Assembly: GCA_026390535.1 (NCBI GenBank)
Contig: JAPLFT010000126.1
Span: 1-5,155, forward strand
From: Pseudomonadota bacterium
GTDB taxonomy: Bacteria; Bdellovibrionota; JAFGOL01
DNA length: 5,155 nt
Direction: 5' to 3'
Both the position numbers and the translations under genes were made by a program. Of the stretch, positions 1 to 5,155 are shown in pieces. The notes under the pieces are model-generated. The model saw nothing but the letters and a program-made list of their open reading frames with translations, was not told the DNA's origin and made no database searches. Numbering within the stretch: the stretch's first letter is position 1; the number at the start of each line of letters is the position of its first letter.

Positions 1-2
1 GT

Positions 3-464
3 TTGAACATATTTGTCCAATCTATAGACATGAAATCGAAGCCGAAAAGACTTACCTCGGTTATTGATAGAGACATTACCGGTTATTTCTGGAAGGGCAA
101 TTCGGATATAATATACAGCAGGGATTTTGCCGGAGACGAGAATTTTCAGATATTCTCTGTAAATATAAAAACGAAAGTATTAAAAAGCCTGACGCCATTC
201 AAGGGAGTAAGATCCGGAATATTGGATGACCTTGAGGACATTTCCGATGATGAAATCCTTATAACCATGAACCAGCGGGTAAAAGAGGTTTTTGATGTTT
301 ACAGACTGAATATAAAAACAGGGGAATTAAAACTGCTCGTCCAGAATCCGGGCAATATAACAGATTGGATGACCGACCACGACGGAAAGATAAGGATGGC
401 AATTTCTACGGATGGCGTTATTTCGACTATATTCTATAGGAATTCCGTGAATGAGAAATTTTAG
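3..464 (+). CDS. S9-family serine peptidase, N-terminal beta-propeller part (open at left edge, ended by in-frame TAG)
   Basis: This is the propeller part of a dipeptidyl/acylaminoacyl-peptidase-like protein. The 153 visible residues show repeated propeller-blade patterns of the kind 'IYSRDFAGDENFQIFSVNIKT' and 'VFDVYRLNIKTGELKLL', in which a beta strand is followed by a conserved 'ly.l.i.tge...l' turn. In this family the propeller gates access of peptides to the hydrolase domain. The frame is open to the left window edge, so the real start, and any signal peptide, lies upstream; the TTG at position 3 is only an edge effect. The frame ends at TAG 462-464 and continues without any shift into the next feature, so both belong to one ancestral gene. 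The family assignment rests mainly on the downstream part. Whether this piece is made as a separate polypeptide, is read through, or is a dead fragment cannot be told from the sequence. Confidence 0.75.
   Translation: MNIFVQSIDMKSKPKRLTSVIDRDITGYFWKGNSDIIYSRDFAGDENFQIFSVNIKTKVLKSLTPFKGVRSGILDDLEDISDDEILITMNQRVKEVFDVYRLNIKTGELKLLVQNPGNITDWMTDHDGKIRMAISTDGVISTIFYRNSVNEKF
462..464 (+). other. In-frame amber (TAG) codon inside the S9 peptidase reading frame
   Basis: The reading frame upstream (ending ...NSVNEKF) and downstream (starting ELITTDFK) are the same frame, separated only by this TAG. The joined text reads as continuous family-like sequence across the stop, with no insertion, deletion or shift needed. 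One base change from AAG, CAG or GAG would create it, and a charged residue would fit the local context. It may be a recent nonsense mutation, a sequencing or assembly error, or a recoded codon. Confidence 0.85.
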
Positions 465-488
465 GAACTTATTACCACGGATTTTAAA

Positions 489-1724
489 GTGAATTTTTCA
501 CCTCTGTTTTTCACTTTTGACAATAAGAACATCTATGCATCCACCAATGTTGATAGAGATAAATCCGTTATTGTAGAATATGATCTGTCCAAAAATAAAG
601 AATTAAAAATACTTGCTAAAAATCCTGATGTGGACGTTTCCGGCCTTCATTACTCAAAAAAGAGAAAGGTACTTTTAACAGCCACTTACTACACATGGAA
701 ACTTGAAAGGGATTTTTTTGATGATCAGATCAAAAAAATATTCAGCGACCTGGAATCAAAATTACCAGGCATAGAGGTAAATTTAGTATCCTATAATAAA
801 AATGAAGATATCTACATAGTAAGGACATCCAGCGATAAAGATCTAGGAGCATTTTTTTTATATAATATAAAAACAAAAAAACTTGTTAAACTGGCTAATG
901 TGAATCCCTGGATAAATCCAAAGTACATGGCCAATATGAAACCCATTCAATATAAGTCCAGAGATGGTTTGACCATAAACGGATATCTGACCCTCCCTGT
1001 AGGCAAAAAAACCAAGGATATTTCTGTGGTCGTAAATCCCCATGGTGGGCCGTGGGCAAGGGATAATTGGGGTTTTGATCCTGAAGTCCAGTTTCTTGCA
1101 AACAGAGGCTACGCGGTATTACAGGTAAATTATAGAGGCTCCGTAGGTTACGGCAGGGAATTCTGGAAAGCATCTTTTAAACAGTGGGGACAAAAGATGC
1201 AGGACGATATAACTGACGGTGTAAAATGGCTGATAGATCAGAAGATAGCCGATCCAAAAAAGGTAGCCATATACGGCGGTAGTTATGGAGGATATGCGGT
1301 ACTTGCGGGATTAACTTTTACTCCTGATGTTTACGCATGCGGTGTTGATTATGTCGGGGTATCAAATCTTTTCACATTTATGAAAACGATACCGCCATAC
1401 TGGAAACCGTATCTTGAAACTATGTATGAAATGGTAGGGAACCCGGAAAAAGATGTGGAATTATTAAAAAAGGCGTCCCCCGTATTTCATGTTGATAACA
1501 TAAAGGTACCTCTCTTTGTCGCTCAGGGAGCTAAGGATCCAAGGGTAAACATCAATGAATCAAATCAAATAGTAGATGCACTAAAAAAACGTGGTATAAA
1601 TGTCCAATATCTTGTTAAGGATAATGAGGGGCACGGATTCCAAAATGAAGAGAACAGATTTGATTTCTATGAAAAGATGGAAAATTTCCTCAATAAGTGT
1701 GTTGGAGATAAATCTAAAAAATAA
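489..1724 (+). CDS. S9-family serine peptidase (prolyl oligopeptidase / acylaminoacyl-peptidase type), C-terminal part with catalytic domain
   Basis: This 411-residue piece holds the end of the propeller (about residues 1-145) and a complete alpha/beta-hydrolase peptidase domain (about 150-405). Family enzymes cleave short peptides or release N-terminal dipeptides or acyl-amino acids. The catalytic residues can be placed: the nucleophile Ser265 in GGSYGG, Asp350 in QGAKDPRV and His382 in NEGHGF. The conserved NPHGGPW segment (183-189) and the NYRGSVGYG loop (214-222) are also present. The GTG at 489 is only the first possible start after the amber codon; the frame is already open from 465 (ELITTDFK). 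No good Shine-Dalgarno precedes the GTG, since the nearest AGGA is more than 20 bp away, so independent initiation looks weak and the true product is probably the joined protein. The gene ends in TAA 30 bp before thioredoxin. The family and active site are clear; whether the gene is expressed is not. Confidence 0.88.
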   Translation: MNFSPLFFTFDNKNIYASTNVDRDKSVIVEYDLSKNKELKILAKNPDVDVSGLHYSKKRKVLLTATYYTWKLERDFFDDQIKKIFSDLESKLPGIEVNLVSYNKNEDIYIVRTSSDKDLGAFFLYNIKTKKLVKLANVNPWINPKYMANMKPIQYKSRDGLTINGYLTLPVGKKTKDISVVVNPHGGPWARDNWGFDPEVQFLANRGYAVLQVNYRGSVGYGREFWKASFKQWGQKMQDDITDGVKWLIDQKIADPKKVAIYGGSYGGYAVLAGLTFTPDVYACGVDYVGVSNLFTFMKTIPPYWKPYLETMYEMVGNPEKDVELLKKASPVFHVDNIKVPLFVAQGAKDPRVNINESNQIVDALKKRGINVQYLVKDNEGHGFQNEENRFDFYEKMENFLNKCVGDKSKK

Positions 1725-1744
1725 TTTATATAAAATACAATCTT

Positions 1745-1750
1745 GGAGGT
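1745..1750 (+). promoter_or_regulatory. Strong ribosome binding site of thioredoxin
   Basis: GGAGGT lies 4 bp before ATG 1755. It decides the start: the in-frame TTG at 1743 overlaps this site, and starting there would add only four residues encoded by the ribosome binding site itself. Confidence 0.85.
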
Positions 1751-1754
1751 AAAG

Positions 1755-2075
1755 ATGGGAACAGTATTACAACTCACAGCAACTGACTTTGAACAGAAAG
1801 TAAAAAAATCAAATGGTGTCTATCTTGTGGATTTTTGGGCACCATGGTGCGGACCATGCAGAATGATGGGGCCTATATTAGAAGAATACGCGACAAAACA
1901 GACAAAGATAAAGGTCGCAAAGGTTAATGTGGATGAAAACCCAAGCCTTGCACAGGAATTCGGCATAACAGGCATCCCAACGATGATAATATTCAAGGAT
2001 GGAAAAGAGGCACAGAGGATATCTGGCGTCGTACAATTAAACGTGCTGGAACAAAAGTTATCTTCGTACAATTAG
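1755..2075 (+). CDS. trxA: Thioredoxin
   Basis: This is a cytoplasmic thiol-disulfide oxidoreductase of 106 residues, the normal length of a single-domain thioredoxin. The redox motif WCGPC is at residues 31-35 (Cys32 and Cys35), in the typical context FWAPWCGPCRMMGP. The buried Asp26, the cis-proline Pro75 in GIPTM and the FKDGK turn (80-84) are all in their usual places. There is no signal peptide or membrane segment. Its usual role is to reduce disulfides in target enzymes, using electrons from thioredoxin reductase, which is not seen here. It follows the peptidase gene after 30 bp with a strong ribosome binding site, so co-transcription is likely. Its last six codons and TAG stop lie in the left arm of the long inverted repeat. 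Because the protein has normal length, the repeat has not truncated it, although it may have replaced the extreme C-terminus (KLSSYN). Family certainty is high; the trxA symbol is by similarity, as genomes may hold paralogues. Confidence 0.96.
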   Translation: MGTVLQLTATDFEQKVKKSNGVYLVDFWAPWCGPCRMMGPILEEYATKQTKIKVAKVNVDENPSLAQEFGITGIPTMIIFKDGKEAQRISGVVQLNVLEQKLSSYN

Positions 2076-2254
2076 AAAATAAGTTTTTAAAAATTATAAA
2101 ACTTTACGAGCATTTCTCGGTCCTTGCTTGAATTTAGCGAATGTGAGGACTATTTCTATATGTACGCTCATTCGCTAAATTCATAGCAAGGTGAGAACGC
2201 GCAGTGTTTTCATAATTTTTTAAAACTTATTTTCTAATTGTACAATGATAGCTT
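2055..2254. repeat. Long imperfect inverted repeat between convergent genes (candidate MITE/REP-like element)
   Basis: Two arms of roughly 90 bases face each other around a loop of about 25 bases (2144-2168). Reading the minus strand of the right arm against the plus strand of the left arm gives three matched blocks. The outer block is AAG(T/C)TATC(T/A)T(C/T)G followed by TACAATTAGAAAATAAG, TTTT, one mismatch, AAAAATTAT and AAAAC, left from 2055 to about 2101 and right from about 2206 to 2254. The middle block is TTCTC, an indel and CCTTGCT (left 2122-2128, right 2185-2191). The inner block is TGAATTTAGCGAATG (left 2129-2143, right 2169-2183), perfect over 15 bp with a one-base bulge before it. 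Between the outer and middle blocks the arms differ. This is far larger than a normal terminator and resembles palindromic extragenic elements such as MITEs or REP/ERIC-type repeats. I see no transposase in it and no clear target-site duplication. Only one copy is in the window, so mobility is an inference. Confidence 0.85.
2122..2191. terminator. Core stem-loop, possible bidirectional terminator of trx and the glycosyltransferase
   Basis: The inner part of the inverted repeat forms a stem of about 22 bp (2122-2143 with 2169-2191, one bulged base) around a 25-base loop, placed between two convergent genes. A strong hairpin in either transcript would be expected to stop transcription or protect mRNA 3' ends. 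It is not a canonical intrinsic terminator: the nearest T run on the plus strand (2216-2221) is about 25 bases past the stem and is itself part of the outer stem. Confidence 0.35.
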
Positions 2255-3070
2255 ATCGTAATATTGAGCCTGTTCAAGGTTACCGTGTTTCTTGAATCCT
2301 TTTGCCAGTATTTCGCATTTGGTTTTTAACATTTCAATAGCTGTTGATAATTTCTCTCCTGATATAGTTCCGGATTTTATTATTTTTTGTAATGCCCTAA
2401 CCCTGTAGGTATCATTACCCCAGGAACGATTGGAGAGCTGATCTTTATGTCCACCATATTTTATTATCAGCGGTTCATCTATAAAAGATACCGGATAACG
2501 TGCCGTGACCCTGAGCCAAAGATCATAATCCTCGCAGATCTCAAGATCCTCATCAAACATCCCAACCTCATCTATAAGTCCTCTTGTAACAATAGCTGCC
2601 GAAGGAGAAATACAACACAAAGGAAGGCATTTAAGGAAGATATCCCCTCCACTTTTTTCATGTTTCTTCATCTGGTTTATTCTTATACCGTTCCTTATCC
2701 ATATTTCATCGCTGTGGCATAGTTGATATGGTTCTTTGATATAAAGATCCACCTGTTTTTTCAGCTTTTCCGGTAACCATTCGTCGTCCGAATCAAGAAA
2801 AGCGAGAAGTTCTCCATTTGAATTGTTTATTCCGTGATTTCTTGCACTGGAAACCCCGGAATTATCTATATAAAAATATTTCACCCTTTTATCCTTTTTA
2901 GTAAACTCCTCCACCAGGGACCTGGTATTATCTATGGAGCCATCATCAATAACTATAAGTTCAATATTTTTATAACTTTGATCCAATACGGATTTAATAG
3001 ACCTATCAAGGAGATGCCCTCTGTTATAGGTTGGGATAATGACATTGACCAAAACATTCCTGATTGACAT
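2234..3070 (-). CDS. Family 2 glycosyltransferase (GT-A fold)
   Basis: This 278-residue protein transfers a sugar from a nucleotide-sugar donor to an acceptor in glycan, lipid-linked sugar or capsule synthesis; the substrate cannot be read from the sequence. The GT-A domain starts almost at the N-terminus with VNVIIPTYNR (8-17), followed by the nucleotide-binding VIDDGS (40-45), the GVSSARNHGI segment (72-81), the metal-binding DSDDEW (93-98) and the probable catalytic-base region EDYDLWLR (180-187). The following YPVSFIDEPLIIKYGGHKDQ stretch is typical of one GT2 subgroup. There is no membrane helix, so it is cytoplasmic or peripheral. I take ATG 3070; a TTG three codons upstream (3079) is also open, and a TTG six codons downstream has an AGGA near it. 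No strong ribosome binding site precedes the ATG. The gene stands alone, without other glycan genes. Its final codons and TAG stop lie in the right arm of the inverted repeat, giving the C-terminus KLSLYN. Confidence 0.93.
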   Translation of the reverse strand: MSIRNVLVNVIIPTYNRGHLLDRSIKSVLDQSYKNIELIVIDDGSIDNTRSLVEEFTKKDKRVKYFYIDNSGVSSARNHGINNSNGELLAFLDSDDEWLPEKLKKQVDLYIKEPYQLCHSDEIWIRNGIRINQMKKHEKSGGDIFLKCLPLCCISPSAAIVTRGLIDEVGMFDEDLEICEDYDLWLRVTARYPVSFIDEPLIIKYGGHKDQLSNRSWGNDTYRVRALQKIIKSGTISGEKLSTAIEMLKTKCEILAKGFKKHGNLEQAQYYDKLSLYN

Positions 3071-3099
3071 AGAGCCCAAAATACATCATTTTAAACGGT
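3045..3099. promoter_or_regulatory. Tight divergent start region between the glycosyltransferase and DUF4870 genes (putative promoters)
   Basis: Only 29 bp separate the two ATG codons, so the promoters must overlap each other or the coding sequence. For the plus strand, a perfect -35 hexamer TTGACA lies at 3064-3069, with a weak -10 (CATTTT, 3087-3092) after 17 bp; this would start transcription close to the DUF4870 ATG. For the minus strand, TAAAAT (complement of 3088-3093) is a good -10 candidate without a convincing -35. These are pattern matches in AT-rich DNA and are weak. Confidence 0.22.
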
Positions 3100-3486
3100 A
3101 TGGAAAACTATTTTGGAAGTGACCCCCAATACATAAAGAATAAGGATGTAAGCACTGAAGAAAAGAATCTTGCGGTAATTATGCATCTCAGCATACTTGC
3201 GGGTATTCTCATCCCCTTTGTAGGATTACTCATCCCGGTAGTTATATGGGCATTAAAGAAAAATGAATCACCCTACATTGATGATCAGGGCAAGGAAGTA
3301 ATAAATTTTATTATAAATATTTTTATAGTCGGTATTTTTGTGGCCATACTCTGTATAATAATAATAGGATTTATTCTGGTCGTGCCTCTGGCATTATTTA
3401 TGATCATAGCTCCTATAGTCGCTGCGGTTAAATGCGGCAACGGGATTTACTATAAGTATCCTTTTATTTTCAGATTTATAAAATAA
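3100..3486 (+). CDS. DUF4870-family (Tic20-like) small membrane protein
   Basis: This is a 128-residue integral membrane protein of the DUF4870 family, whose molecular function is not established. A soluble N-terminus (1-24) is followed by the family signature. This consists of LAVIMHLSILAG leading into a hydrophobic segment of about 20 residues (roughly 31-50), then the conserved motif ESPYIDDQGKEVINF (56-70). Two closely spaced very hydrophobic segments follow (about 70-88 and 90-108), and the C-terminal NGIYYKYPFIFRFIK has the usual 'G..Y.YP....F' ending. Length and motif order match the family. No Shine-Dalgarno is seen before ATG 3100. A start at the internal Met29 would lose only the poorly conserved N-terminus, but the sequence before it is still family-like (STEEKNLAVIMHLS). 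The gene is transcribed away from the glycosyltransferase and overlaps the carbamate kinase 3' end by 11 bp, tail to tail. No operon partner is visible. Confidence 0.88.
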   Translation: MENYFGSDPQYIKNKDVSTEEKNLAVIMHLSILAGILIPFVGLLIPVVIWALKKNESPYIDDQGKEVINFIINIFIVGIFVAILCIIIIGFILVVPLALFMIIAPIVAAVKCGNGIYYKYPFIFRFIK

Positions 3487-4417
3487 TACGTGTCCCACTT
3501 TTTTTAAGTATAGCGTTTGAAATATTTTCTGGATCTGTAATAATCCCTATATTGTTCGTGGTTCTTACAAAATCAATAACTGCCTTTATCTTTGGAAGCA
3601 TACTCCCCGCTGCAAAATGGCCTTCCGATATATATTTTTGCGCCTCATTAACGGTCATACTATCCAATTTTTTTTCGCCCGGTTTTTTAAAATTTATGCT
3701 CACCTTCTCCACGGCAGTTGAAACAACAAAGTAATCAGCCTTGAGTTCTTTTGCAAGCAGACACGATGCATAATCCTTGTCCACAACAGCTTCTACTCCC
3801 TTTAGTATTCCGTTCTCATCTTTGCACACGGGAATACCTCCGCCACCCACTGCTATCACTAAAATATCTTTTTCAAGAAGTGCCTTTATAGCTTCTATTT
3901 CTATTATCTCTTTAGGCATTGGGGAAGGTACTACTCGTCTGTATCCTCTGCCAGAATCCTCAATTATCTGCCATCCGTCTTCCCTTTGATGTAATACGGC
4001 CTCTCTGGCCTCCATAAAATTCCCGATGGGCTTAGATGGATTTTTAAACGCAGGATCATCTTTGGAAACTACGACCTGGGTGATTATTGTTGCAACCGTT
4101 TTCTTTATGCCAATTTCCCTAAACACATTATCAAAGGCAAGCTGAAGAAGATAGCCAATACCGCCCTGTGTATTTGAAACACAGGAATCCAATGGAAGCA
4201 TCGGTAACTCATGCCTGGCAATTTCACAGCGTCTGAGTACAAAGCCCACCTGGGGACCGTTACCATGTGTAAGCACCACTTTATATCCCTGTGCTATCAG
4301 TTCAGATATATTATGTGCGGTTTCAAGACATGCATTGTAATGATCTTTAACGGCTATTCTACTCCTGTCTTTTATAAGAGAATTACCACCTATAGCTATA
4401 ACAGCAAGTTTATTCAT
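3476..4417 (-). CDS. arcC: Carbamate kinase
   Basis: This amino-acid-kinase-fold enzyme reversibly converts carbamoyl phosphate plus ADP to carbamate plus ATP, usually as the ATP-yielding last step of arginine deiminase, agmatine or purine/allantoin breakdown. All 313 residues align with family landmarks: AIGGNSL (8-14), THGNGPQVG (50-58), QGGIGYLLQ (84-92), TQVVVSKDDPAF (113-124), KPIGNF (129-134), GYRRVVPSP (158-166), GGGGIPV (191-197), GVEAVVDKDYAS (207-218), VEKVSINFKKPG (236-247), EGHFAAGSMLPKI (265-277) and a C-terminal KSGTRI. The length is normal and the active-site segments look intact. GAGAGG at 4422-4427 sits 4 bp before ATG 4417. The gene starts 8 bp after the TPM-protein stop, so the two are co-transcribed. 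No arginine deiminase or ornithine carbamoyltransferase gene is in the window, so the pathway it serves is unknown. The arcC symbol is by family. Confidence 0.96.
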   Translation of the reverse strand: MNKLAVIAIGGNSLIKDRSRIAVKDHYNACLETAHNISELIAQGYKVVLTHGNGPQVGFVLRRCEIARHELPMLPLDSCVSNTQGGIGYLLQLAFDNVFREIGIKKTVATIITQVVVSKDDPAFKNPSKPIGNFMEAREAVLHQREDGWQIIEDSGRGYRRVVPSPMPKEIIEIEAIKALLEKDILVIAVGGGGIPVCKDENGILKGVEAVVDKDYASCLLAKELKADYFVVSTAVEKVSINFKKPGEKKLDSMTVNEAQKYISEGHFAAGSMLPKIKAVIDFVRTTNNIGIITDPENISNAILKKSGTRIIL

Positions 4418-4421
4418 TCAG

Positions 4422-4427
4422 CCTCTC
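4422..4427 (-). promoter_or_regulatory. Ribosome binding site of carbamate kinase overlapping the upstream stop codon
   Basis: GAGAGG on the minus strand shares two bases with the TGA stop (4426-4428) of the upstream TPM gene and lies 4 bp before ATG 4417. This arrangement favours translational coupling of the two genes and supports the chosen start. Confidence 0.7.
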
Positions 4428-5076
4428 AATTTTTTATAATTATTAATCTATTATCCAGTTCATTAATATCATCGGCAAGAACAGGAAAATGTGTCTGAAG
4501 CAATTTTCTGCAGGATTCTATACCGTCTATTATTCCCTTCTTCAAATGTTCATCATTTATTCCCTTTACGATTATATTAATAACATCGTTCCAATCGGAA
4601 TCCTTCACCTTGGCATGTATCCCCTCATCACCAAGGACAACAACTTTTCTCTCAAACAGCGATATATATATCAATATACCGGTCTTATTCTTTGTTTTGT
4701 GTACACCCTGCTGATAAAAAGTGGAAAAAGCTGCATCATGGACTTTATGAATCATAGCTCTCTTTGATATTATAAGTCTTTTAATAACGGCTATCCTGAA
4801 TAAAAGGAAAGCCAGTATTATTCCCGTAAAATCTATGAGGATGAATTGAAATATACTAAGGGAATTATTCCAGAATACCGATTTGTTTATTTCTGATGCC
4901 GCAAACACGAATATATAACCAAATATTATTGCCGCAATGATCTCAGCTGTTCTATATTTACTGCTCCTATTGGCTATAACAGGCACGATTTCTCCGGAAG
5001 TCACCCGCTCTATGGATGCAACCTCCTTTTCTATATCCAGCAGATCATCCTGATTAAATATATTGTTACATTTCAT
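4426..5076 (-). CDS. TPM-domain membrane protein with an inserted pair of transmembrane helices (COG3762-like)
   Basis: This 216-residue protein has a TPM-domain pattern split in two. The N-terminal part carries DIEKEVASIERVTSGEIVPVIA (14-35), the typical start of a TPM domain. Two hydrophobic segments follow at about 43-62 and 76-97. The rest of the domain is AAFSTFYQQGVHKTKNKTGILIYISLFERKVVVLGDEGI (115-153), with the conserved 'GILIYIS..ERKV.VLGD.GI' strand-turn-strand, then W162 and a helical tail. Such proteins are usually found next to YgcG-type TPM proteins, often with LemA. Their biochemical function is not settled, although some TPM domains have been linked to phosphatase activity or photosystem repair in plants. 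AAGGAG at 5085-5090 lies 8 bp before ATG 5076, supporting the start. The gene lies 25 bp after the stop of the glycine-rich upstream gene and 8 bp before carbamate kinase. The family call is good; no function is claimed. Confidence 0.85.
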   Translation of the reverse strand: MKCNNIFNQDDLLDIEKEVASIERVTSGEIVPVIANRSSKYRTAEIIAAIIFGYIFVFAASEINKSVFWNNSLSIFQFILIDFTGIILAFLLFRIAVIKRLIISKRAMIHKVHDAAFSTFYQQGVHKTKNKTGILIYISLFERKVVVLGDEGIHAKVKDSDWNDVINIIVKGINDEHLKKGIIDGIESCRKLLQTHFPVLADDINELDNRLIIIKN

Positions 5077-5101
5077 ATTATAGTCTCCTTAAAAATACAC
5101 A

Positions 5102-5155
5102 TTACCATCCGCCGGATGATCCTCCGCCACCAAAACCTCCGCCTCCTCCTCCGCC
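5102..5155 (-). CDS. C-terminal glycine-rich tail of a probable YgcG-type TPM protein (partial, cut by right edge)
   Basis: Only the last 17 codons and TAA stop are in the window. They read as seven glycines, Phe, four glycines, Ser-Ser, Gly-Gly, Trp (5155 down to 5105), with stop at 5104-5102. A glycine-rich C-terminus of the form G(n)F-G(n)-SSGGW is typical of YgcG-like TPM proteins (COG1512), which have an N-terminal signal peptide, an extracytoplasmic TPM domain, one membrane helix and this tail. The next gene in the same direction, 25 bp downstream, encodes a second TPM protein, the usual partner. The main body of the gene lies outside the window, so the assignment rests on the tail and the neighbour. 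Confidence 0.7.
   Translation of the reverse strand, partial: GGGGGGGFGGGGSSGGW

Noticed and set aside
3..5. TTG as the start codon of the first peptidase piece
   Set aside because: It is simply the first start-like codon after the window edge. There is no ribosome binding site in view, and a full-length family member needs more N-terminal sequence.
462..464. General reassignment of UAG to an amino acid in this organism
   Set aside because: Thioredoxin and the glycosyltransferase both end at TAG at natural protein lengths, with other stops only a few codons later, so TAG acts as a stop elsewhere in the window.
858..1173. Minus-strand open frames opposite the S9 peptidase
   Set aside because: They lie wholly antisense to a well-conserved catalytic domain and have no family-like sequence or ribosome binding sites.
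1743..1754. Upstream TTG start adding MEVK to thioredoxin
   Set aside because: These codons are the ribosome binding site itself; ATG 1755 is correctly spaced from GGAGGT and gives the normal thioredoxin N-terminus.
2134..2184. Short minus-strand open frame inside the inverted repeat (MNLANERTYRNSPHIR)
   Set aside because: It has only 16 codons, no ribosome binding site, and falls wholly in the palindrome; it is best explained as chance coding in a repeat.
3071..3079. TTG start three codons upstream for the glycosyltransferase
   Set aside because: There is no ribosome binding site before it, and the family domain begins right after ATG 3070, so the extension adds nothing recognisable.
3552..3989. 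Plus-strand open frames opposite carbamate kinase
   Set aside because: They are antisense shadows of conserved carbamate kinase motifs; the biased composition reflects the complement of those codons.
4211..4767. Plus-strand open frames opposite the start of carbamate kinase and the TPM gene
   Set aside because: Both overlap clear minus-strand genes and show no recognisable domain.
5109..5155. Purine/pyrimidine-biased GCC/TCC repeat-like stretch at the right edge
   Set aside because: It is not a tandem repeat in its own right; on the minus strand it encodes the glycine-rich tail of the YgcG-type protein, with varied glycine codons.

Overview
The window is an AT-rich, densely coded stretch of bacterial chromosome. 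Shine-Dalgarno sites, ATG starts and ordinary use of TAA, TAG and TGA stops point to the standard bacterial code. The gene content (S9 peptidase, thioredoxin, family 2 glycosyltransferase, DUF4870 protein, carbamate kinase, TPM-domain proteins) does not fix a phylum, and nothing indicates phage, plasmid or an integrated island.

Layout, left to right. (1) Plus strand, 1-1724: an S9-family (prolyl oligopeptidase / acylaminoacyl peptidase type) serine peptidase whose 5' end lies outside the window. The frame is open throughout except for one in-frame TAG at 462-464, which splits it into a beta-propeller fragment and a larger piece carrying the rest of the propeller and an intact Ser-Asp-His hydrolase domain. 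(2) Plus strand, 1755-2075: a thioredoxin with a WCGPC active site, 30 bp downstream and probably co-transcribed. (3) 2055-2254: a long imperfect inverted repeat of about 200 bp between thioredoxin and the convergent glycosyltransferase. Its arms run through both TAG stop codons and into the last codons of both genes, so two unrelated proteins end in nearly the same residues (KLSSYN and KLSLYN). (4) Minus strand, 2234-3070: a family 2 glycosyltransferase. (5) Plus strand, 3100-3486: a small DUF4870 membrane protein, divergent from the glycosyltransferase with a 29-bp gap, and overlapping by 11 bp at its 3' end with the next gene. (6) Minus strand, 5155 down to 3476: an operon made of the glycine-rich C-terminal tail of a probable YgcG-type TPM protein (cut by the window edge), a second TPM-domain membrane protein, and carbamate kinase.

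Most of the window is ordinary housekeeping and accessory metabolism. The two parts worth a second look are the inverted repeat that supplies or shares the 3' ends of two convergent genes, and the single amber codon inside an otherwise intact peptidase frame. I see no defence system, CRISPR array, structural RNA gene or intact insertion sequence. No stretch of more than about 160 bp lacks a gene.
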